Part shown: positions 1 through 5,669 of the stretch, in pieces
How the letters are laid out: every line of letters begins with the position of its first letter
Position numbering within the stretch: the first letter of the stretch is position 1
The notes under the pieces: generated by a model
What the model saw: only the letters and a program-made list of their open reading frames with translations
Databases searched by the model: none
What the model was told of the DNA's origin: nothing
Assembly (NCBI GenBank): GCA_030599515.1
Contig: JAUVNV010000018.1
Location: forward strand, 1 to 18,024
Reading direction: 5' to 3'
DNA from: Acidimicrobiia bacterium
GTDB taxonomy: Bacteria; Actinomycetota; Acidimicrobiia; Spongiisociales; UBA5794
DNA length: 18,024 nt
Made by a program: the position numbers and the translations under genes

Positions 1-1
1 G

Positions 2-820
2 GCCGACGACGGAGGCTCGTCGGGTCGACTGGCTCCGCACTTCGACATCCCGCCGCCCGGGGACATCCGCAAGTCGCTCATCGCCCTGACCCCCGACGAC
101 ACGGTCTGGCGCCGGCTCTACGAGTACCGGTTCGAAGAGGCGGACGTTCGCGGACACTCGCTCGGCAACCTCATCATCGCGGCGCTCGCCGAGATCGAAG
201 GGTCGTTCGAAGGGGCTCTGCGATCCTCCGAGCGACTCCTCGGCGCGGCCGGATCCGTGATCCCCGCCTCACCCTGGCATCTCGAACTCGGCGCGACCAT
301 CGACGGACGAGAGGTTCGAGGCCAGGTCAACATCTCACTTGCCAGAGGCACGGTCAGCGCCATCCGGGTCCTCCCGGAAGATGCACCGGTGAGCGAGTCG
401 GCCGTCGAGGCGATCGAGACGGCCGACCAGATCGTCCTAGGACCGGGGAGCCTCTACACCTCGATCATCGCCGCCATGGTGGTGCCGGGGATCGCGGACG
501 CCATCAACCGATCGAGCGCCTCTCTTGTCTACGTCGCGAACACGGTCACCCAGGACGGAGAGACCCTCGGCATGGATGCCGTGAACCACCTCGAATCCTT
601 GATCCGCCTGACCGGTGTACGCCCACCCGGTGCTATCGTCGCATCCGACTCCCCGGTGTCCGTCGACCCGCCGCTCGAGGTGGTGGGGATCGACGCAGAG
701 GCCGCCGCGACCTACGGTGCGGACCTCGTGACCGCGGACCTGCTCGACGAGACCGCCGAGCGTCCGTGCCACGACCCGACACGGCTCGGCGCCGTCCTCC
801 GGGGACTCGTTCAGACATAA
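2..820 (+). CDS. yvcK: YvcK/CofD-family gluconeogenesis factor, 5'-truncated by window edge
   Basis: The frame is open from the first complete codon at position 2, so the N-terminus lies outside the window; 272 residues are visible. They begin with ADDGGSSGRL, followed by PPGDIRKSLIAL, GHSLGNLIIAAL, ADQIVLGPGSLYTS, and VYVANTVTQDGETLG. This motif order is characteristic of YvcK (related to CofD, 2-phospho-L-lactate transferase). The family binds UDP-sugars and adjusts carbon flow between gluconeogenesis and cell-wall precursor synthesis; it acts in the cytoplasm. The ATG at 257 is only an internal methionine. The stop is TAA at 818-820, 25 bp before gap. In most actinobacteria whiA follows yvcK; here gap follows directly, which fits the carbon-metabolism context. 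Family assignment is firm; whether it is an enzyme or a regulator here cannot be seen. Confidence 0.93.
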   Translation, partial: ADDGGSSGRLAPHFDIPPPGDIRKSLIALTPDDTVWRRLYEYRFEEADVRGHSLGNLIIAALAEIEGSFEGALRSSERLLGAAGSVIPASPWHLELGATIDGREVRGQVNISLARGTVSAIRVLPEDAPVSESAVEAIETADQIVLGPGSLYTSIIAAMVVPGIADAINRSSASLVYVANTVTQDGETLGMDAVNHLESLIRLTGVRPPGAIVASDSPVSVDPPLEVVGIDAEAAATYGADLVTADLLDETAERPCHDPTRLGAVLRGLVQT

Positions 821-845
821 CCACCTACCTCCAGGGAAGGTCATC

Positions 846-1931
846 ATGCGAGTAGCCATCAACGGTTTCGGTCGGATCGGCCGGAACTTCCTCCGAGCAT
901 CCAAGGGCGGCGACATCTTCGCCAATCTCAAGGCGACCGTGTCGAGCGCCCAGATCACCGAAGCGAGCGACATCGCGGCCGTGCTCACGAAGATGAAGAC
1001 GGACGTCCTCGGCATCGACATCGTCGCGATCAACGACCTGACCGACCCGGAGATGCTTGCCTATCTCCTGAGGCACGACTCGGTGCACGGCCCGTACCCG
1101 GGCTCCGTTGTCCTCGAAGGGGACGAGCTGATCGTCGACGGTGATCGGATGAAGGTCTTCTCCGAGCGTGATCCCGCCGCTCTCCCTTGGGGTGAGCTCG
1201 GCGTCGACGTCGTCATCGAGGCGACCGGCCACTTCCGCACCCACGAGAGCGCGTCGAAGCATCTCGAGGCCGGTGCCAAATGGGTCATCGTCTCCGCCCC
1301 GATGGGCGACCCCGACTACTCGGTAGTTCTCGGAGTCAACGACGACGGACTCGTCCCGGCCCACCACAAGATCATCTCCAACGCGTCTTGCACGACGAAC
1401 TGCGTCGCTCCGATGGTCAAGGTGCTCAACGACAGCTTTGAGATCAAGAAGGGCATGTTCACGACGGTGCACGCCTACACGAACGATCAGAGCATCCTCG
1501 ACTTCATCCACAAGGACCCGCGCCGTGCCCGGGCAGCCGCCATCAACATCATCCCGACTTCGACCGGGGCCGGCACCGCCGTCGGCGTCGTCATGCCGGA
1601 GATGGCGGGCAAACTCGACGCGACCGCATTGCGCGTGCCTGTTGCCGACGGGTCGATCACCGACCTCGTCGTCACGGTTGTTGCCGATGATGTGACCCCT
1701 GAGAAGGTGAACGCTGCGTTCAAAGCCGCGGCGGACGGACCGCTCAAAGGCATCTTGAAGTACAGCGAGGAGCCCCTCGTCTCGAGTGACGTCATCGGGG
1801 ATCCCCACTCGGTCGTGTTCGACGCGCAGTCGACGATGGTCACCGACGGGATGGTCAAGGTGTTCGGTTGGTATGACAACGAGATGGGGTACGCGACCCG
1901 CCTCGTCGACATCGTTCGCAAACTGACCTGA
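846..1931 (+). CDS. gap: Glyceraldehyde-3-phosphate dehydrogenase, with N-domain insertion
   Basis: This enzyme oxidises and phosphorylates glyceraldehyde-3-phosphate to 1,3-bisphosphoglycerate with NAD(P)+ in the cytoplasm. The ATG has an AGGGAAGG ribosome-binding site at 833-840. The Rossmann start INGFGRIGRNFLRA is at residues 5-18, the AINDL strand end with Asp64 (favours NAD) at 61-65, the active-site SNASCTTNC with Cys182 at 178-186, and the general-base His209 in TTVHAYTNDQ. The C-terminus has WYDNEMGY. At 361 aa it is about 30 residues longer than the usual 330-340. The extra length lies between roughly residues 21 and 55, between the first helix and second strand of the NAD domain; see finding. 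Everything needed for catalysis is present. pgk starts one base after the stop, so the two genes are probably translationally coupled. Confidence 0.97.
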   Translation: MRVAINGFGRIGRNFLRASKGGDIFANLKATVSSAQITEASDIAAVLTKMKTDVLGIDIVAINDLTDPEMLAYLLRHDSVHGPYPGSVVLEGDELIVDGDRMKVFSERDPAALPWGELGVDVVIEATGHFRTHESASKHLEAGAKWVIVSAPMGDPDYSVVLGVNDDGLVPAHHKIISNASCTTNCVAPMVKVLNDSFEIKKGMFTTVHAYTNDQSILDFIHKDPRRARAAAINIIPTSTGAGTAVGVVMPEMAGKLDATALRVPVADGSITDLVVTVVADDVTPEKVNAAFKAAADGPLKGILKYSEEPLVSSDVIGDPHSVVFDAQSTMVTDGMVKVFGWYDNEMGYATRLVDIVRKLT

Positions 1932-1932
1932 C

Positions 1933-3108
1933 GTGACCTTGCAGACCCTCGACGGTCTCGAAGTCGATGGGCGGCGCGTCCTCGTTCGAGCGGATCTCAA
2001 CGTTCCGCTCGACGAGGGTGTCGTCGCCGACGACTTCCGGATCAGGGCCAGCCTTCCGACGATCATCGAACTCCGCGACCGTGGGGCCGAGGTCATCGTC
2101 GCCAGTCATCTCGGTCGGCCGAAGGGCCCCGATCCGGCGCTCGGCATGCGTCCGGTCACGGAGCGACTCGGCGAGTTGGGTGGATTTCCGACGATCCAGG
2201 CACCGTCGGTGATCGGCGCCGGCGCGGCAGAGACGATCGCCGCGGCTCCGGACGGGTCAGTCGTGGTGTTGGAGAACACGAGGTTCGAACCCGGGGAGTC
2301 GAAGAACGCCCCCGGGGTCGCCGACGGCCTGGCAGCGCTCGCCGACGTGTTCGTCAACGATGCGTTCGGCACGGCACACCGCTCCCACGCCTCGAACGTC
2401 GGAGTCGCCGCGCGTCTGCCGAGTGCGGCAGGACGACTCCTCGAAGCGGAGATCGTCGCGTTCTCCCGCCTCCTCGGAGAACCCGACCGTCCCTATGTCG
2501 TCGTTCTCGGTGGTGCGAAAGTGTCGGACAAATTGGAGGTCATCAAGCACCTTCTCCCAACCGTCGATCTCATGCTCGTCGGGGGTGGCATGTGCTTCAC
2601 GCTGCTGAAGGCCGGCGGCTACAGCGTCGGAGACTCGCTCGTCGAGGAGTCGATGATCGATGACGTCAAGGCCGTACTCGATGGACCGGGAGGCTCGAAG
2701 ATCGTCCTACCGGACGACCTGGTCGTCGCCGACGCCTTCGCCCCGGACGCTGCGCATCGCATCGTGCCGGGCACGGCGATCCCCGATGGGATGATGGGCC
2801 TCGACATCGGACCGGAGACGGTTCGACGCTTCGGTGGTGTCATCGAAGAGGCGGCGAGCGTCTTCTGGAACGGTCCGATGGGCGTCTTCGAATGGGAAGC
2901 GTTCCGGGCCGGGACGGCCGGAGTAGCGGCGGCGGTCGCTTCGTCGAGGGGTTACACCGTCGTCGGCGGCGGAGACTCGGTGGCGGCACTTCGGCTCCTC
3001 GGGAGGGACGGGGATGTCTCGTTCGTCTCGAGCGGAGGCGGCGCTGGGCTGCAGATGCTCGAAGGGAAGACGCTGCCGGGCATAGCGATACTGGAGAGAT
3101 GGAGTTGA
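1933..3108 (+). CDS. pgk: Phosphoglycerate kinase
   Basis: This cytoplasmic kinase transfers phosphate between 1,3-bisphosphoglycerate and ADP, the first ATP-forming step of lower glycolysis. At 391 aa it is of normal length. Visible motifs are VRADLNVP (18-25), SHLGRPKG (58-65), ENTRF with Arg117, NDAFGTAHRSH with Arg150, GGAKVSDK (193-200), FWNGPMGVFE (311-320, nucleotide site) and VGGGDSVAAL (344-353). The GTG start is chosen because it precedes the conserved LDGLEVDGRRVLVRADLN start and sits one base after the gap stop. There is no convincing ribosome-binding site of its own, so translation probably depends on gap. The glycine-rich C-terminal loop reads VSSGGGAGLQMLEG; the more usual form is STGGGASLEFLEG, which looks like a minor variation. 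tpiA starts one base after its stop. Confidence 0.97.
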   Translation: MTLQTLDGLEVDGRRVLVRADLNVPLDEGVVADDFRIRASLPTIIELRDRGAEVIVASHLGRPKGPDPALGMRPVTERLGELGGFPTIQAPSVIGAGAAETIAAAPDGSVVVLENTRFEPGESKNAPGVADGLAALADVFVNDAFGTAHRSHASNVGVAARLPSAAGRLLEAEIVAFSRLLGEPDRPYVVVLGGAKVSDKLEVIKHLLPTVDLMLVGGGMCFTLLKAGGYSVGDSLVEESMIDDVKAVLDGPGGSKIVLPDDLVVADAFAPDAAHRIVPGTAIPDGMMGLDIGPETVRRFGGVIEEAASVFWNGPMGVFEWEAFRAGTAGVAAAVASSRGYTVVGGGDSVAALRLLGRDGDVSFVSSGGGAGLQMLEGKTLPGIAILERWS

Positions 3109-3109
3109 T

Positions 3110-3874
3110 ATGCGCAAGAACCTGATCGCCGGCAACTGGAAGATGAACGCCACACATCTGGAGACCATTCAGATGGTGCAGAAGCTGAGCTACCGGCTCG
3201 ACTACGCGGACTACCAGCGAGTCGACGTCGTGGTGTGTCCGCCGTTCACCGCACTGCGGTCGGCACAGACCGTGATCGAATCCGATCACCTGCAGATCCG
3301 GCTCGGCGCCCAGAACGTCTACTGGGAAGACAAGGGCGCGTACACGGGAGAGATCGCTCCCGGAATGCTCGCCAAACTCTCGGTCTCGTACGTGATCGTC
3401 GGGCACTCAGAGCGGCGGCAGCTCTTCGGTGAGACCGACGCCGACGTCAACCGGAAGGTCAAGGCGGTGCTTGGTGCGGGGATGACGCCCATTCTCTGCG
3501 TGGGAGAGACAGAAGAGGAGCGGGAGTCCGGCGTCACCGAGGCGAAGGTCGGGGGCCAGGTTCATGCGGGCCTCGAAGGGTTGACCGGCGAACAGATCGC
3601 AGGACTCGTCGTCGCTTACGAACCGATCTGGGCGATCGGCACGGGTCGAACGGCATCTGATGACGACGCCGGAGCCATGGCGGCATTCGTCCGCGCAACG
3701 ATCGCCGACATCGCAGACGAGGCGTCGGAGTCCACCCGGATCCTCTACGGAGGTTCCATGAACCCCGGCAACGTCGCAGGCTTGATGGCGAAGCGCGACA
3801 TCGACGGCGGACTCGTCGGCGGAGCGAGCCTCGACCCGGACACGTTCGCTTCCGTGATCCGCTACTGGGTGTGA
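3110..3874 (+). CDS. tpiA: Triosephosphate isomerase
   Basis: This cytoplasmic enzyme interconverts dihydroxyacetone phosphate and glyceraldehyde-3-phosphate. It is 254 aa, the usual TIM-barrel length. Catalytic residues are visible: Asn9 and Lys11 in AGNWKMN, His99 in VIVGHSERR, and Glu171 in AYEPIWAIGTGRTAS, which also holds the mobile phosphate-binding loop. The C-terminal ILYGGSMNPGN and GGLVGGASL phosphate motifs are present. The ATG lies one base after the pgk stop, with GGAG at 3101-3104 as a short ribosome-binding site. Its own stop overlaps the GTG start of the next gene by four bases (GTGA, 3871-3874). Confidence 0.97.
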   Translation: MRKNLIAGNWKMNATHLETIQMVQKLSYRLDYADYQRVDVVVCPPFTALRSAQTVIESDHLQIRLGAQNVYWEDKGAYTGEIAPGMLAKLSVSYVIVGHSERRQLFGETDADVNRKVKAVLGAGMTPILCVGETEEERESGVTEAKVGGQVHAGLEGLTGEQIAGLVVAYEPIWAIGTGRTASDDDAGAMAAFVRATIADIADEASESTRILYGGSMNPGNVAGLMAKRDIDGGLVGGASLDPDTFASVIRYWV

Positions 3875-4263
3875 GCGACAGACTCTGGCGCGCGGAGAGC
3901 GAGTTCATGGTCTCTCGCCGCGTCCCCTGGGACCACGACGGGGGACTGCGGCCGCACATCGACCGTGTCGTCGACGCGCTGAGGGACACGGCGGCGACAG
4001 CCGAGATCGAGGTGAACGCGGATCTCGAGTCGGCGAGCGTCGTGTTGTCGATCATGGTCGCGGTGCATGACGACGGCGACGGAGAATCGATCGCGCGCGA
4101 TCACATCGCGGCGGCCATTCGCGAGTGCGGCGGCCGGCACGACGGATTGCTGCCCCTCATCGACGAGGCACGGCTCGAGACGAAGATGGGGCCTTTCTCG
4201 GGACTCAGGACGCCGCTCTGGACCCTCTTCCGGATGACGGGCGACCGAATCGTGCCAGACTGA
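3871..4263 (+). CDS. Conserved-context hypothetical protein, 130 aa, in glycolytic operon
   Basis: I do not recognise this family. It is read as a gene because its GTG start overlaps the tpiA stop in a GTGA junction and because the reading frame fills the gap to gpmA with the same codon bias as its neighbours. The protein is soluble, with no signal peptide or membrane segment. Residues about 45-65 look like a beta strand pair (AEIEVN then SVVLSIMVAVHDD), followed by an Asp/Glu-rich helix (about 73-85) and a C-terminal stretch with KMGPFSGLRTPLWTLFRMTGD that looks conserved in style. The composition is acidic. An internal ATG at 3907 would give a shorter product. A role linked to triose-phosphate or phosphoglycerate metabolism is suggested only by position. 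Confidence 0.72.
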   Translation: MSDRLWRAESEFMVSRRVPWDHDGGLRPHIDRVVDALRDTAATAEIEVNADLESASVVLSIMVAVHDDGDGESIARDHIAAAIRECGGRHDGLLPLIDEARLETKMGPFSGLRTPLWTLFRMTGDRIVPD

Positions 4264-4289
4264 CCTCACGCGCACTCGAAGGGGTCGAC

Positions 4290-5039
4290 ATGGAGTACAC
4301 GCTCGTTCTGCTGCGTCACGGGCAGAGCCTCTGGAACCTCGAGAACATCTTCACAGGATGGACGGACGTCGCCCTCTCGGACCGCGGTGTCGAGGAGGCC
4401 AGGGAATCCGGACGGCTCATGCTCGAAGCGGGCCTGTCGTTCGACGTCGTGCACACGTCTCTGCTCCGCCGGGCGATCGACACGGCAGTGATCGCGCTCG
4501 ACGAGATGGATCTCGGCTGGATCCCCGCCGAGAAGCACTGGCGCCTCAACGAGCGCCATTACGGAGCGCTCCAGGGACTCAACAAGAAGCAGACGTCGGA
4601 CGAACACGGTCCCGACCAGGTACACGTGTGGCGACGATCGTACGACGTGCCTCCGCCGGCGCTCGAGCCGACCGATCCGCGTCACCCCCTCAACGACCCT
4701 CGCTACGCATGGATGCCGCCCGAACTCGCCCCAGGCACCGAGTGTCTCGCCGACGTCGTCGACCGGATGCTGCCCTATTGGTACGACCGCATCGTCCCCG
4801 ACCTCAGGGCCGGCCGGCGGGTTCTCGTCGCCGCGCACGGCAACAGCCTTCGGGCATTAGTGAAACACCTCGACGACGTCTCCGATGATGAGATCACCGG
4901 TCTCAACATCCCGACGGGTATCCCGCTCGTCTACCGCCTCGACGGCGACCTTCGGCCGATCGAGAGCTACTACCTCGGTGATCCGGAAGCCGCGAAAGCA
5001 GCAGCCGAAGCGGTCGCGAGACAAGCGGGAACGCAGTAG
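4290..5039 (+). CDS. gpmA: 2,3-bisphosphoglycerate-dependent phosphoglycerate mutase
   Basis: This cytoplasmic enzyme interconverts 3- and 2-phosphoglycerate through a phosphohistidine intermediate. It is 249 aa, typical of the dimeric GpmA type. It shows LLRHGQSLWN with nucleophile His10, FTGWTDVALSDRG, RRAIDTA, LNERHYGALQGLNKKQ with Glu88, AAHGNSLRALVKHLD with His183, and the C-terminal LNIPTGIPLVYRLD. The reading frame is open upstream to 4125, but the ATG at 4290 aligns with the family start and has AAGGGG at 4279-4284. It lies 26 bp after the 130-aa gene and probably ends the glycolytic operon. Enolase is not in the window. Confidence 0.96.
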   Translation: MEYTLVLLRHGQSLWNLENIFTGWTDVALSDRGVEEARESGRLMLEAGLSFDVVHTSLLRRAIDTAVIALDEMDLGWIPAEKHWRLNERHYGALQGLNKKQTSDEHGPDQVHVWRRSYDVPPPALEPTDPRHPLNDPRYAWMPPELAPGTECLADVVDRMLPYWYDRIVPDLRAGRRVLVAAHGNSLRALVKHLDDVSDDEITGLNIPTGIPLVYRLDGDLRPIESYYLGDPEAAKAAAEAVARQAGTQ

Positions 5040-5043
5040 CGAC

Positions 5044-5057
5044 GAGCTACGGGCTAC
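5044..5057 (+). repeat. Two degenerate heptamer copies (GRGCTAC)
   Basis: GAGCTAC and GGGCTAC lie head to tail directly after the gpmA stop, with AGGCCGC as a possible decayed third copy. Two copies alone could be chance; it is listed because heptamer tracts recur further along this region and at 12262-12337. Confidence 0.35.
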
Positions 5058-5160
5058 AGGCCGCGAGGGAGACTCACTTCAGGTTCGTGCGCGCGGTCTG
5101 CTTCAGAGGACCAGCGGAGAGACGATCTGCGAACTGTGGGCTGGCAAGGTACCTATGCGC

Positions 5161-5185
5161 CTCTGCGAGCCCAGGGTTCGCAGAG
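5161..5185 (+). other. 8-bp perfect hairpin in gpmA-secG spacer
   Basis: CTCTGCGA at 5161-5168 pairs perfectly with TCGCAGAG at 5178-5185 around a 9-nt loop. No T-run follows, so it is not a standard intrinsic terminator. It could be a factor-binding site, a 3'-end stabiliser of the gpmA mRNA or part of a small RNA. Confidence 0.5.
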
Positions 5186-5228
5186 TACATGGCGGGTGGT
5201 CCGGGCACCGAACCGCGCGTCGTCTCAG

Positions 5229-5256
5229 TACTCACTACTCGGTACTCAGTACCGCC
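5229..5256 (+). repeat. Degenerate heptamer tract (TACTCAS type)
   Basis: Four consecutive 7-bp units read TACTCAC, TACTCGG, TACTCAG and TACCGCC; GTCTCAG just upstream may be another. A related tract TACTGAC, TACTGAC, TACCGAC lies at 12317-12337 in the equivalent place upstream of the second binding-protein promoter. Confidence 0.55.
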
Positions 5257-5262
5257 ACCGAT

Positions 5263-5279
5263 CTGCCAGTTCCTGGCAG
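5263..5279 (+). promoter_or_regulatory. 7-bp inverted repeat upstream of secG promoter (operator candidate)
   Basis: CTGCCAG at 5263-5269 and CTGGCAG at 5273-5279 are perfect inverted repeats separated by TTC, ending 8 bp before the -35 box. This shape suits a dimeric regulator or a short hairpin. It has no counterpart at the duplicated promoter near 12348. Confidence 0.4.
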
Positions 5280-5287
5280 GCCAGTGT

Positions 5288-5316
5288 TTGCACTAGTGCA
5301 CCGATACCGGCATACT
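5288..5316 (+). promoter_or_regulatory. Sigma-70-type promoter for secG and first binding-protein gene
   Basis: TTGCAC at 5288-5293 and CATACT at 5311-5316 are separated by the ideal 17 bp. The same arrangement, TCGCAC-17-CATACT, is retained at 12348-12376, and flanking bases (CAGTG before, TCCG after) are also shared, which supports function. A perfect 12-bp palindrome TGCACTAGTGCA (5289-5300) covers most of the -35 box and may bind a regulator; it is not kept in the second copy. Confidence 0.65.
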
Positions 5317-5327
5317 TCCGCGTGAAC

Positions 5328-5348
5328 GGCCCGTCTCATCGGCGGGCC
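5328..5348 (+). promoter_or_regulatory. Leader hairpin in secG 5' UTR
   Basis: GGCCCG (5328-5333) pairs with CGGGCC (5343-5348) around a 9-nt loop. It would begin a few bases after the expected transcription start. The duplicated leader at 12388-12408 has the same size and the same right arm, with one mismatch. A 5' stabilising stem is the simplest reading. Confidence 0.5.
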
Positions 5349-5369
5349 ACGAAGGAAAGGGTTCCTGGG

Positions 5370-5603
5370 TTGCTGACCGGAATTGTCGCCGTTCTCCAAT
5401 TGCTCATCTCTCTTGGCCTCATCTTCTTGATTCTGCTTCACGCGGGTCGAGGTGGTGGGGTTTCCGACATGTTCGGTGGAGGCATGAGTAGCGGGAATAT
5501 CACCGGTTCAACGGTGGTCGAGAGGAATCTCGATCGTCTCACGGTGGTGATGGCGGTTCTGTTCTCCGTCTTCACGCTCTTGTTGACGTGGATGATGGTC
5601 TGA
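5370..5603 (+). CDS. secG: Preprotein translocase subunit SecG
   Basis: SecG is the small accessory subunit of the SecYEG channel in the cytoplasmic membrane. The 77-aa product has two hydrophobic segments (about residues 4-23 and 57-76) joined by the family's conserved loop LLHAGRGGGVSDMFGGG and GSTVVERNLDRLT. The TTG at 5370 is chosen because it gives the standard N-terminus and follows AGGAAAGG (5353-5360) by 9 bp; the frame is open to 5136, but the upstream part has no SecG character. In many bacteria secG follows tpiA; here the 130-aa gene, gpmA and a promoter lie between. Confidence 0.92.
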   Translation: MLTGIVAVLQLLISLGLIFLILLHAGRGGGVSDMFGGGMSSGNITGSTVVERNLDRLTVVMAVLFSVFTLLLTWMMV

Positions 5604-5619
5604 GTCCCCGTGCGGGACT
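5603..5619 (+). other. Short hairpin after secG
   Basis: AGTCCC and GGGACT form a perfect 6-bp stem around CGTGC, starting at the last base of the secG stop. There is no T-run, so it is at most a weak or partial terminator before the binding-protein gene. Confidence 0.3.
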
Positions 5620-5669
5620 GAGGGCCGCCCGGCGCCCAACGCGCTGACAGAAAATATTAGGAGGCTACG

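Larger units (their letters stand above)
5040..5369. other. 330-bp non-coding region between gpmA and secG
   Basis: I find no convincing gene here. The first 120 bp hold a short heptamer pattern and otherwise nothing I can name. From 5161 on there are an 8-bp hairpin, a second heptamer tract, a 7-bp inverted repeat, a promoter with a palindrome over its -35 box, and a leader hairpin, each listed separately. No U-rich intrinsic terminator for the gpmA operon is visible. The part from about 5283 to 5350 matches DNA upstream of the second solute-binding protein (12343-12410). Confidence 0.7.

Noticed and set aside
825..2096. 423-codon minus-strand open frame across gap
   Set aside because: It runs opposite an unmistakable GAPDH gene; the composition is that of an antisense shadow.
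5145..5190. tRNA-like stretch with GGGTTCGCAG
   Set aside because: It resembles a T arm, but no acceptor, D or anticodon stem can be drawn around it.
5136..5369. Extended N-terminus of SecG from an upstream ATG
   Set aside because: The added 78 residues have no membrane or SecG character and contain the promoter and leader hairpin; the TTG at 5370 gives a normal SecG.
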